From assembly GCF_014643835.1 (NCBI RefSeq), contig NZ_BMKD01000010.1:1-64000 (forward strand): a DNA stretch of 64,000 nt, given 5' to 3'. Position numbers and translations under genes: made by a program. The DNA is from Mucilaginibacter rubeus. Lineage in GTDB: Bacteria; Bacteroidota; Bacteroidia; Sphingobacteriales; Sphingobacteriaceae. The notes beneath the pieces were generated by a model that was not told the origin of the DNA, made no database searches, and was given only the letters and a program-made list of their open reading frames with translations. This document shows positions 55,892 through 63,961 of the stretch, in pieces (within the stretch, counting starts at the first letter, position 1; every line of letters begins with the position of its first letter).

Positions 55892-56938
55892 GTGGAAATG
55901 ATCCGCGCCGATGTGCGCGAGGCGGCGCGAAGAGACGCTAAAAGAGGGATCCGCCCGAGGGTTTATGACCCTGACGCTATCCCTCCCGATGCTTTTATTA
56001 TTCACCAGGCCAGTACATGGATGGAGATGGAACGCGAACGCCAAACGCCCCGGATGCTGTTCGGCGAGTTTTGGCTTGAGGGTGAGCTGTGCATTCTGTT
56101 TGCCGATACCAACATGGGCAAAAGTTTGCTGGCCGTACAACTGGGCGACAGCATTACCCGCGGACAGGCCATTACGCCTTTTAAAATGGATGCCGAACCC
56201 TGCCCGGTCCTCTACATTGATTTTGAACTAACCGGCAAACAATTTAAACAGCGCTATACCGATGGCAGCACCACCCACACCTTTCACGAAAATTTTTACC
56301 GCGGCGAGTTTGACCAGATGACCGGCCTGCCGCAAGATTTTAAAACTTTTGATGAGTTTATAACCCACGCGCTTAGTCGAGCTATTAAACGTACCGATGC
56401 CAGGGTGCTCATTATTGATAATATCACCTGCCTGCGCAACGGCACCGAACGCAGCAGCCAGGCCCTCTCGCTCATGAAACAACTCAAGCTGCTTAAAACC
56501 CGCCATGGCCTCAGTATCCTGGTGCTGGCCCACACCCCCAAGCGCAACCCTTCACTGCTCATTACCCGCAACGACCTGCAGGGCAGCAAAATGCTCATCA
56601 ACTTTGCCGACAGCGCTTTCGCCATGGCCGAAAGCCAAACCCTGCCCGGCTACCGCTACCTAAAACAGGTAAAACAACGCAGCACCGCCGAAATGTACGG
56701 CAGCCATAACGTATGCCTTGGCCGGCTGGAAAGGCAAAATGGCTTTTTGCAGTTTGTATTCTCCCATACCGATAACGAGGTAAAACACCTGCGCCGCTAC
56801 AGCCAGGTAGAACGGCAACGCCGGGCCGCAGATGTACTCGCGCTTCATAAGCAGGGTTTGAGCCAAAGGCAGATTGCCGGCAGGTTGGAAATGAGCTTAT
56901 CGGCGGTAAACAGGGTGTTGGGGGTGGCGGGGGGATAA
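55892..56938 (+). CDS. RepA-like AAA ATPase with C-terminal helix-turn-helix
   Basis: This 348-residue ATPase resembles the RecA/DnaB-fold RepA proteins of mobile elements. The Walker A motif is FADTNMGKSLLAVQLGDSI, and Walker B is ARVLIIDNITCL. LVLAHTPKR then fits the sensor strand. The last 45 residues, with HKQGLSQRQIAGRLEMSLSAVNRVLG, are a helix-turn-helix. The GTG at 55,892 is the first in-frame start. Just upstream, ATG at 55,863 opens a frame reading MLKKMDDHWLW that stops at once; one extra G near 55,892 would join it to this gene. No transposase, integrase or plasmid partner is nearby. Confidence 0.75.
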   Translation: MEMIRADVREAARRDAKRGIRPRVYDPDAIPPDAFIIHQASTWMEMERERQTPRMLFGEFWLEGELCILFADTNMGKSLLAVQLGDSITRGQAITPFKMDAEPCPVLYIDFELTGKQFKQRYTDGSTTHTFHENFYRGEFDQMTGLPQDFKTFDEFITHALSRAIKRTDARVLIIDNITCLRNGTERSSQALSLMKQLKLLKTRHGLSILVLAHTPKRNPSLLITRNDLQGSKMLINFADSAFAMAESQTLPGYRYLKQVKQRSTAEMYGSHNVCLGRLERQNGFLQFVFSHTDNEVKHLRRYSQVERQRRAADVLALHKQGLSQRQIAGRLEMSLSAVNRVLGVAGG

Positions 56939-57158
56939 AGTGGTTTGGGATATTGCAGCAAAGGTATTCACGTTAATCGATATCATTAGCAAATACTTAC
57001 TATAAAACTACAATATTTTAGCAAAATCATGGTAGCGCATAGGTAATACCATTTTAATGCCTTTCCCTAATAGGCTCCATGTGCATAAATAAAAATATTA
57101 AATATTCTTTAATTTATTATTTAGTTATTATCTTGCCTAAAGACAATCTACTAAAATA

Positions 57159-58853
57159 ATGAAACAACCTAAACCGGCTTTTAAAAAGCTACTACTTCTA
57201 TGTGCGCCTATCACGCTCATCGCCGTAATCATCGGCAGTTGTAAAAAAGATAACCATGTGACTACGCCGCCTGCTGCAAATCCTGCCGCTGTCAACGAAG
57301 CAAAAAGTTGGTACGAAAAATCGTATCCTGCCAGCACCAAACTCTCTGTGCAGGCAGCATCAGTCGGCCAAGATTGGAGCCAAGGTGTAAAGCCTGATTG
57401 GAACAACGGTACAACATATACACGCTTCGATGACGAGGTGCTCGAAATGCCGATAGACGCAGTGACCTCGGGAAAGCTTGCCCTTGGCATAAAAGAACAA
57501 ACCACCGGGACGGAATACAAAGCAGCGAACAGTAAAAGCTCATTCCTCTTGATAAAGTCGCTTGGCGTCTATCAAGCCTACATTATGACTATTATCGGCG
57601 ACCCGTCATATCTCAAAGGTGATCTCAGGAAACTTGATCGCAACAAATACAACAAGCGGGACAGCGCCTTTACCGGCGTAGTGCTCTATTCCACTCCAAA
57701 AGGTAAGTTTGTGAATGCATGGACGTACAAAAACGGTACGATCAGTGGGCAGATATCGCCTGACAGTGCTTCGGCTACTTCTGCTACTACCGGCAAAACC
57801 CAGACTGATGCGATAAAAGCCAACTTAACGGAGATTACAACCTGCTACACCTGGACACAAACAAGCTCCTATAATGGGCAAAGCACGGGAACCGTCGTGC
57901 TTGACAGCTATTGTGTCACCACCTATTCGGGCACATGGGATTCAGGCGGTGGCGGTGGTGGCGGGTCTATTCCCGGAACTGGCGGCGGTGGAGGGGGCGG
58001 CGGAGGGACGACAACTCCTCCTTCTCCTGCACCATGTGTGCCAACAAACGCGATTGATAACCTTGGCAAGATCAGTGTTAACAGTGTGACGGTGAACCAG
58101 CTACAACCGCTTCCGACCGATCCTCCTGGAGATGGCTTTCCTCCACCAAATGGAAACGTGCCATGTGCAACCGTTGTAACATCAACTCAGGTTACCATTC
58201 CCAACACAGACATACGAGATAGTATCAGTACGAACTACCAATGCGCCCGGGCATTGGTGGCGCAGTTGACCACTCTCAACACTAATATTGCAAGGATACT
58301 GTATCAAGCCTTCGGCACAACAAGCAGTAAAAGCATTACGTTTGTTGATGGCCCTGCGGCTGATTTTACCGGCAATAATGCAACAGAAGACGGACATACG
58401 ATCGGCTACAAGGTATATCTCAACCCCTTTGTGCTTGCCAATTCATCGAACGAATACCGGCTCGTAACGCTTTATCATGAAGCCATTCACGCTTATTTAA
58501 ACTTAGAACACAAAACGCTTGGTGATGCTGGTTTCAGTGCCAAGTATCCGATGGTAAAAGTTGTTGCTCACTCCAATTTTACCAGCGTGGTCGGCGCTGA
58601 CCCATACGATTATTGGATCGACCCGGGAGCCGGATACGAAACCAAGGTCGTAACAGGCGGGCACATAACTATGGCTGAATACTTCATTGGACAGCTTAAA
58701 GATGCGATATTAGCATATAATCCTTCCTTTCCTGCTGATAAGGCGCTGGCGCTTGCAAAAGGAGGAATCGTGGATGATAGCAGTATTAAATATGCCAACG
58801 ACTCGGAACGAGATGTCAGAAAAGGCAACTCAGTTGGAACAAAATGTCCTTAA
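57159..58853 (+). CDS. Lipoprotein with Gly-rich linker and C-terminal HExxH domain
   Basis: This 564-residue lipoprotein (VIIGSC, lipidated Cys28) has three parts. The N-terminal domain (about 45-260) is strand-rich with no family recognised. A linker at about 262-292 is nearly all Gly, then Thr and Pro. The C-terminal domain (about 295-564) has the zinc-binding motif YHEAIHAYLNLE (H440, E441, H444) and ends in SVGTKCP. It is a candidate surface metallopeptidase or toxin-like effector. The same C-terminal domain recurs, broken, at 59.5-60.1 and 60.9-61.2 kb. A small secreted protein follows 11 bases after the stop. Confidence 0.78.
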   Translation: MKQPKPAFKKLLLLCAPITLIAVIIGSCKKDNHVTTPPAANPAAVNEAKSWYEKSYPASTKLSVQAASVGQDWSQGVKPDWNNGTTYTRFDDEVLEMPIDAVTSGKLALGIKEQTTGTEYKAANSKSSFLLIKSLGVYQAYIMTIIGDPSYLKGDLRKLDRNKYNKRDSAFTGVVLYSTPKGKFVNAWTYKNGTISGQISPDSASATSATTGKTQTDAIKANLTEITTCYTWTQTSSYNGQSTGTVVLDSYCVTTYSGTWDSGGGGGGGSIPGTGGGGGGGGGTTTPPSPAPCVPTNAIDNLGKISVNSVTVNQLQPLPTDPPGDGFPPPNGNVPCATVVTSTQVTIPNTDIRDSISTNYQCARALVAQLTTLNTNIARILYQAFGTTSSKSITFVDGPAADFTGNNATEDGHTIGYKVYLNPFVLANSSNEYRLVTLYHEAIHAYLNLEHKTLGDAGFSAKYPMVKVVAHSNFTSVVGADPYDYWIDPGAGYETKVVTGGHITMAEYFIGQLKDAILAYNPSFPADKALALAKGGIVDDSSIKYANDSERDVRKGNSVGTKCP

Positions 58854-58864
58854 TATAATTGATT

Positions 58865-59302
58865 ATGAAACAAATTATCATCTCGCTTGCGTTCTTTTTA
58901 TCGTCCGCATTGTCAATAAAAGCCCAGTCTAAATTAAATATTTACGGAGGCAAAAATCACGATCAATTTTTAGGGTGTGTCACGTGTACAAATGATGATC
59001 CTAATTCCATCTGGAACACACTGGGGAGATATGGGTCTACCCACGAGACTAACTCAATATGGAATCCGAATGGCGTGTACGGAAGTACTAAGAGTGATTA
59101 TTCCCCTTTCAATAAAAAAGCAAAATGTCCGCCGATTATACTTGACGAAAATGGTAAGTCTAAAGGATATATGACCGTAAATAGAAAGAATCCGAAACGA
59201 TCATGGGAACCGTTTGTAAATGCGGTGAGCGAAGAACGGCAGCAAATAGTTAAGGATATACCTAAATATTATAACGACAATTTTCACGACTTTCGTAATT
59301 GA
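58865..59302 (+). CDS. Secreted protein with IWN-YGS repeats
   Basis: This 145-residue protein has a signal peptide (MKQIIISLAFFLSSALSIKAQ), then SKLNIYGGKNHDQFLGCV and two internal repeats, NSIWNTLGRYGS and NSIWNPNGVYGS. A conserved-looking CPPIILDENGKSKGYMTVN follows. Proteins with GKNHDxFLGC and repeated SIWNxxGxYGS occur in many bacteria, but no function is known to me. The ATG at 58,865 is preferred to an in-frame TTG two codons upstream. It is directly downstream of the HExxH lipoprotein, like a partner gene. Confidence 0.75.
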   Translation: MKQIIISLAFFLSSALSIKAQSKLNIYGGKNHDQFLGCVTCTNDDPNSIWNTLGRYGSTHETNSIWNPNGVYGSTKSDYSPFNKKAKCPPIILDENGKSKGYMTVNRKNPKRSWEPFVNAVSEERQQIVKDIPKYYNDNFHDFRN

Positions 59303-59327
59303 ACGACAATTTCAGTATATAAATAAC

Positions 59328-59535
59328 ATGAAAAAACTGGAAATAGTCATACCTTCTAATTATCATTATTGCTTGTACTGCAAAAGCGCAAAGCAAGCTA
59401 AATATTTACGGAGGCAAAAATCACGACCAATTTTTAGGATGCATGAACTGTGACAACGAAACGCCGAATTCAATTTGGAGCCCTTCACCGATTACGGGAT
59501 GCGGCACTGCCCTGGGCAGCTACGCAACCTGGTAG
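59328..59535 (+). pseudogene. Truncated, frameshifted copy of the IWN-YGS secreted protein
   Basis: The ATG at 59,328 opens a signal-peptide-like frame (MKKLEIVI), but a shift near 59,350 is needed to read LLIIIIACTAKAQ. The text then runs SKLNIYGGKNHDQFLGCMNC and TPNSIWS, almost identical to the intact gene at 58,865. After about 45 residues the similarity stops, and the frame closes at 59,535 just as the next HExxH fragment begins. It is a remnant left by duplication and recombination. Confidence 0.7.
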
Positions 59536-60088
59536 CACGCAATTAACATATCAGTTAGGAGAAACAAGGTCACAGCCGACAGGCATTGGTCAAAGTGCCA
59601 CTGTTACATTAAATACACAAATGTTATTGCATAGCTCGCGGTTATTAATTGCGGCTACAATAATTCATGAAACAATGCATGCCTATATAAATTATGGACT
59701 TGCCACTGCGCAAGATAATGCATCGCAAGGATACACAGATTTTAGCAAAAATAACTGGCTGCTTTCTATAGACCAATGGTGCACGATAGACGGGCTCCCT
59801 TCTAACTTCAGCAATCATTCGGTGATGTTGACTTCATACTTCGATCAGGCGGTTAGTTCGTTAAAATCGTGGGACAACAGGGCTCACAGCGATGGAGAAT
59901 ATGCCATGGCAATGCTATATGGACTGAACACCTCTGATCCTACCACAACCGCAGCTCAAACAGCCAATTTACAGCAAGCATACAATGCCATTAAAACCAA
60001 ATATTCGCTTACTGATACTCAAATAAATGGTTTTTATTTATCTTCCCTTAACTCAACAGATAAATTGCCTGGAAACTGTAACGATTAA
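59450..60088 (+). CDS. Detached HExxH domain fragment (second copy)
   Basis: This frame, opened by a GTG, gives 212 residues. The first 27 read through the truncated IWN-YGS copy out of frame and are probably not real. From about 59,531 it matches the HExxH domain of the 57.2-kb lipoprotein in layout: VTLNTQMLLHSSRLLIAATIIHETMHAYI (motif at 59,666-59,680), then a helical tail ending KLPGNCND. It has no signal peptide or N-terminal domain. It is probably a remnant or a silent cassette; translation on its own is doubtful. Confidence 0.5.
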   Translation: MTTKRRIQFGALHRLRDAALPWAATQPGSTQLTYQLGETRSQPTGIGQSATVTLNTQMLLHSSRLLIAATIIHETMHAYINYGLATAQDNASQGYTDFSKNNWLLSIDQWCTIDGLPSNFSNHSVMLTSYFDQAVSSLKSWDNRAHSDGEYAMAMLYGLNTSDPTTTAAQTANLQQAYNAIKTKYSLTDTQINGFYLSSLNSTDKLPGNCND

Positions 60089-60091
60089 AGT

Positions 60092-60580
60092 ATGATGAAA
60101 AATCTTTTAACAACACTAATTTTATTCTGTGTCGCTCTTTCGGCATCGGCTCAAAAGGCTGTGAGTAATATAGATACGATTTACTATCTTCTCGATACGG
60201 CTAATACCCCGGTAAAAGATCGGATGTGGGATATTGGCGTAGAGTCGCAGTATAAATATTATGCAATCCAATGTCCTTGTCTAAAATTTAACAATTATCC
60301 CACCTTCGTATTCAATGTAAAAGACCCGGGACGGAAGATAAGTGGTGATCAAATAACCGCTTTCAACTTTGTCAGCCTTTCCAGCCTCATAGAGCGAGCC
60401 AAGAAGACCAGTGACTTAACCGCACAGACATTATATGTCTTTTACATCGTCGAAAAAAGTGATGCGAATGAGTATGTAAGCCATAAAATAAGACTGTTAC
60501 CCACTCGTCAACAAGTAACCACTATAGATAAAGAAAATATACTCCCTGTAACGGATAAGAAAAGGGACAGTCGACATTGA
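60092..60580 (+). CDS. Small secreted protein following the second HExxH fragment
   Basis: This 162-residue protein starts four bases after the previous stop, with a signal peptide MMKNLLTTLILFCVALSASAQ. The body has IQCPCLKFNNYPTFVFNV and a C-terminal SHKIRLLPTRQQVTTID. No family is recognised. A second ATG (60,095) is possible. Its place after an HExxH domain mirrors the IWN-YGS gene after the first HExxH gene. A decayed relative follows at 60,606. Confidence 0.6.
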   Translation: MMKNLLTTLILFCVALSASAQKAVSNIDTIYYLLDTANTPVKDRMWDIGVESQYKYYAIQCPCLKFNNYPTFVFNVKDPGRKISGDQITAFNFVSLSSLIERAKKTSDLTAQTLYVFYIVEKSDANEYVSHKIRLLPTRQQVTTIDKENILPVTDKKRDSRH

Positions 60581-60605
60581 ACAAGCCATACGGCATAAGA
60601 CGACT

Positions 60606-60785
60606 ATGAAAAAAGTTTATAGCAATACTATTTTTTATTGTTATGACTTCTGTAACATCATAAGCTCAATACCGGAAAGGAGTGAATACTCGGGCCACAG
60701 CATCAAGCGCTACATACTCCTGCCGGTTAAAAATTATAGGGCAATATTGAATATCAAACCCTTAAATGCATTACGCTCAGAATAA
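60606..60785 (+). pseudogene. Decayed relative of the preceding secreted protein
   Basis: The ATG at 60,606 reads MKKVYSNTIFYCYDF; in the next frame the same bases read FIAILFFIVMTSVTS, then a stop and AQ, which is a broken signal peptide. The first frame ends with GHSIKRYILLPVKNY, comparable to SHKIRLLPTRQQV near the end of the intact protein at 60,092. The middle is missing. The following 136 bases are AT-rich with no gene. Confidence 0.5.
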
Positions 60786-60921
60786 ACCACCTATAACGGC
60801 ATATATTAACTATTATTAAGAGGCTTTATAGTCACAAATGTATACTCTCAATATCGTTTATATATATATATCAATACTGACGGGGCATTTATAAAAAAAT
60901 ATTTGCAGTATATTTTAATAA

Positions 60922-61215
60922 ATTTTAACGGTTATCATACATGAGGCATTACATGCCTATCTGGAAGCGGAAGGAGTCGATCCTAAGAATCAACATGAGA
61001 ATATAATTATTGATTACGTTAACAAAATGAGCGCGTCGTTAACGACGATGTTTCCTGGAATACCTCCTAATGATGCAAAGAATTTATCTTTGGGTGGACT
61101 CGATCAGACAACTACTTTCCTATACACAGTCGCAAAAGATATGGGATTATCGGGCAGTTTTGCAGCTACTCAATCTGCCTATTCAATTGGCTCATTAGGT
61201 ACAAGATGTAAATAA
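60922..61215 (+). pseudogene. Third HExxH domain fragment
   Basis: This open frame starts after a stop at 60,919-60,921 and has no start codon before the motif VIIHEALHAYLEAEG (60,931-60,975). It continues as a helical tail with LSLGGLDQTTTF and ends SIGSLGTRCK, close to the SVGTKCP end of the intact lipoprotein. Only the last 98 codons of a domain remain. An ATG at 61,027 would give a 62-residue piece without the zinc motif. Confidence 0.65.
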
Positions 61216-61222
61216 ATTTGAT

Positions 61223-61759
61223 ATGAAAAATCCGTTAAAAAGTATTGCTGTTTTAATTTCCTTTTGTGTTGGGATAAATACAGTGAAGGCGCAAGACAAA
61301 ATGCTGGGTGAAGGCAAATATAAACATACCCTGTCTGATAGTCTTTTAACTGAATTCTCCGGTACCGTGTACAACTCCTTTTATAATCCGTCGTATATGT
61401 CTACCACAACACCGACGTTTGCGGTGTTGAAAATTGACATTGACAAGAATGGAAAGGTGGTAGACATGCGGTTCTCGGACAGTGCAGATTCTACGTTTGT
61501 TAGGGCGTTCGATAACAGGAAAAAGAAAAAATGGCATGATGACAAGGCGACGCTTGAAAAGTATGCCAGGATAAAATCCTATAAAGACGTTTCTTTGTTG
61601 ATCCCGGTGAGTTATGAGCCCCAATTACCTAATTCCAATAAGTATTACACCAATGGGTATTTGGAATCGTACTTGAAGTTCAATAACAAAGACTTTACCG
61701 GAAAAGCCGTTATGTTGTCTCCGATCTTCATACCGGTGCTCACCAAAGGTAATAGGTAA
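61223..61759 (+). CDS. Small secreted protein, TonB-C-like layout
   Basis: This 178-residue protein begins seven bases after the third HExxH fragment, with a signal peptide (MKNPLKSIAVLISFCVGINTVKAQ). The centre reads FAVLKIDIDKNGKVVDMRFSDSADSTFVRAF and later VSLLIPVSYEP, a layout like the TonB C-terminal domain (a strand with KNGKV, then a closing I-P-V strand). It lacks any membrane helix beyond the signal, so it is not an energy transducer. Function is unknown. Confidence 0.65.
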   Translation: MKNPLKSIAVLISFCVGINTVKAQDKMLGEGKYKHTLSDSLLTEFSGTVYNSFYNPSYMSTTTPTFAVLKIDIDKNGKVVDMRFSDSADSTFVRAFDNRKKKKWHDDKATLEKYARIKSYKDVSLLIPVSYEPQLPNSNKYYTNGYLESYLKFNNKDFTGKAVMLSPIFIPVLTKGNR

Positions 61760-61785
61760 TGCTGTAAAAGGGCTTTGGTGGAGCC

Positions 61786-61878
61786 ATGGGGCGTCATAAT
61801 GAAGAGAAATACTATGAAGCGGTGGCGATACTACTATTCTTGGTTGGTGTTATACCGAGTTTCAAAGAGAAGGTTTAA
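61786..61878 (+). other. Short open frame, possible gene remnant
   Basis: A 30-residue frame begins MGRHNEEKYYEAVA and continues into a hydrophobic run ILLFLVGVIPSF, ending KEKV. Codon-like text continues upstream as GFGGA back to a stop at 61,767. It looks like the end of a membrane-protein gene whose beginning is gone. No homologue is recognised. Confidence 0.25.
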
Positions 61879-61907
61879 CTGGAAAAAGCTGCAATTAATC
61901 AAACATT

Positions 61908-62483
61908 ATGAAAAAGTTGTTCTTGTTTTTTTTGTTTCCGTTATTGTCCCAATTATCTATGGCGCAAATCCATTCTAAGGATAATGTGATCAGGGGTTTT
62001 GATGGAATAAAGTATGCTTTTATAAATAATTACAAACCTGACATTGATTCAGCAAAAAGTACCTGTTGGAAAGGCTGTGTATTTATACGTTTTAATATTA
62101 ACAATCAGCATCAACTTACCAATGTTACTTATACCACAACCACCCCCATTTTTATAAAAGATGGGATTGCGAAAGTTATTACAATAATAAATCAGCAAGG
62201 CGTAAATATAGACCAGGTAAAGAACCTACGTGGTCGAACTTATATTTTACCGCTGATGATTACAAATAATGCTGGTTGCGGATTTATGACGGGCTGGGAA
62301 AATAACGATTATCAAAGCAAACTGGATGAAAAAACAAAATTGATGTATGAAAAACGGCAGGAACGGTATGATCAGCTTGGAAATTCAATACAAAACCTCA
62401 TCAATTTCGGCGATAATGAGAAACTGAATTTTATTGATTGTATTTTACTTAAGTCGATAGTGATGCCTCTCGCGATGAATTAG
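61908..62483 (+). CDS. Small secreted protein, second of the TonB-C-like layout
   Basis: This 191-residue protein has a signal peptide MKKLFLFFLFPLLSQLSMAQ. The body has CWKGCVFIRFNINNQHQLTNVTYTT, then RTYILPLMITNNAGCGFMTG and a charged helical end (EKTKLMYEKRQERYDQLG). The order of strand, NNQHQL turn and closing I-L-P-L strand parallels the gene at 61,223, so the two may be distant paralogues. Function is unknown. The region is visibly AT-richer than the core genes. Confidence 0.6.
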   Translation: MKKLFLFFLFPLLSQLSMAQIHSKDNVIRGFDGIKYAFINNYKPDIDSAKSTCWKGCVFIRFNINNQHQLTNVTYTTTTPIFIKDGIAKVITIINQQGVNIDQVKNLRGRTYILPLMITNNAGCGFMTGWENNDYQSKLDEKTKLMYEKRQERYDQLGNSIQNLINFGDNEKLNFIDCILLKSIVMPLAMN

Positions 62484-62631
62484 AATTTACCAGGGTATGT
62501 AACTATGAAATGGCTAATTGTAAACATATAACGGGGTTGTTAATTACTTTGGAAATTCTCCGCTGAAGTACGCATGTTCACTAAGATTATTGAGGCAATT
62601 GCTACGTTGGTATTATATCTACACTATAAAT

Positions 62632-63657
62632 ATGAAAAAAAAAGCTTTAATACTACTGCTTTTCGGTACAATTAAAATCGCGACGGCTCAACAACCGCCG
62701 AAAGGGTTTAATAATAATGGGATGATGTTCCGAAATTTTCAAATTCCGCCTGCCGGATATGTTTTGCTCGACGCTGCTGCTTTACCAAAAGGCACCTCGG
62801 CTCACAGAGTGACCCTTAAAAGTAGCCTATTTACACAACCACAAACCGACCTGACAATTGAAATATTTAACATTTTGTTTAACCAAAAGGACTTAGCTGT
62901 ATTTTCTGTGATGCCTTCTCTTTTTAGCAAAGACCCGAAATGGCAGAAAATAGACATTGATACTTTGAAAGCACCAGTAATTAACTTGAATGAGTTATAT
63001 GATATAATGAAAAACAAATTTTCAAGATACCAGAACGAGGGAAAAGATGGCTTGGATAGATTGAAATATTTTAATTACGAGTTGATACTTAAAAAAAACG
63101 ACGGCTATTATTGTAATGCTACCGATTGTTTTACAGAGTTTTTAACAGTTGGCGATAGTGCTAATAAACAGCCTGCCGGATTTCGACTTAATTTGAATGC
63201 AAAAATGCGAAGTACGGCCGAATATGAATCTGCATATTACCGGGCGAATGGTGCTTTTTCTTCAAACTACAACAAGTATGATTCTGAAACCAGCCTGGGC
63301 GTAGAAGGCGGCCCGATGCTCAATTTGTCTTATATAATTTCGGATAAAGGCAAAAAGGCATACAAATTTTGGTTGCTTGACAGTTGGATACAGGACGGCG
63401 TAAGTTACTATCGCGGTATGGACCGATTTGTTTTTGAACCAGGAATTGGGATAATAGGGGCTGCTTACGAATTTTTCATGCGCGACCTGAGCACTTATTG
63501 GTACCATATTACTGAAGCTCCTCCAAAAATCGTTAAAGGTTCGGCAGACGATAAAGGATTCTATCCTATCACCCCTTATTTCCCAAAATCAGATCTCGCT
63601 TTGTTTGATTATTTGACCGAAAGTGTAATCAACTATATAAATATCGAAAAGCTTTAA
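62632..63657 (+). CDS. Secreted protein of unknown function
   Basis: This 341-residue protein starts at the ATG at 62,632, giving a clean signal peptide MKKKALILLLFGTIKIATAQ; an in-frame TTG 42 bases upstream would bury it. The body has AKMRSTAEYESAYYRANGAF and MLNLSYIISDKG. WLLDSWIQDGVSYYRG follows, with no recognised domain and no HExxH motif. It is the last gene of the secreted-protein array. A hairpin-rich repeat follows. Confidence 0.65.
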   Translation: MKKKALILLLFGTIKIATAQQPPKGFNNNGMMFRNFQIPPAGYVLLDAAALPKGTSAHRVTLKSSLFTQPQTDLTIEIFNILFNQKDLAVFSVMPSLFSKDPKWQKIDIDTLKAPVINLNELYDIMKNKFSRYQNEGKDGLDRLKYFNYELILKKNDGYYCNATDCFTEFLTVGDSANKQPAGFRLNLNAKMRSTAEYESAYYRANGAFSSNYNKYDSETSLGVEGGPMLNLSYIISDKGKKAYKFWLLDSWIQDGVSYYRGMDRFVFEPGIGIIGAAYEFFMRDLSTYWYHITEAPPKIVKGSADDKGFYPITPYFPKSDLALFDYLTESVINYINIEKL

Positions 63658-63686
63658 AAAACCCTGCCCTTTCGCTGGCGCACGCG

Positions 63687-63882
63687 CAATGTCATTAAGT
63701 TAAGAAATTGACAGGCTGCACCAGAGGTGCAAAAGGTTTGTAGAGATGGATAGGAATGAATTTCCGGTGTGCCAGAGGTACACAACTCCGGTGTTCCGTA
63801 CCTCTGGCACGGTTATTTTGGTGTTATTATATTGCTACAAACCTGTACCCCCTCTGGGGGATTCCTTAACTTAATGACATTG
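63687..63882. repeat. Large interspersed repeat with nested CCAGAGG hairpins
   Basis: Outer arms CAATGTCATTAAGTTAAG (63,687-63,704) and CTTAACTTAATGACATTG (63,865-63,882) are perfect inverted copies of 18 bases. Between them are TGCACCAGAGGTGCA (63,718-63,732), GTGCCAGAGGTAC/GTACCTCTGGCAC (63,769-63,810) and CCCCCTCTGGGGG (63,848-63,860). The repeated CCAGAGG/CCTCTGG core marks one family of units. No protein is encoded. Confidence 0.8.
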
Positions 63883-63933
63883 GCCTTGCGGTAGCGAAAG
63901 CCAACGTTCGTACCGAAAGAAGTATCCAACAAA

Positions 63934-63961
63934 AAAGGCTAATCATCTCTGATCAGCCTTT
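63934..63961. terminator. Terminator-like hairpin at the window end
   Basis: AAAGGCTAATCA and TGATCAGCCTTT pair over 12 bases with one mismatch around a four-base loop. T-runs follow on both strands, so it could end transcripts from either direction. The gene it may serve, perhaps on the minus strand, lies past the window. Confidence 0.6.

Noticed and set aside
61775-61978. 67-codon open frame in the spacer before 61,908
   Set aside because: It overlaps the signal-peptide region of the 61,908 gene in another frame. The short frame starting at 61,786 is a more protein-like reading.
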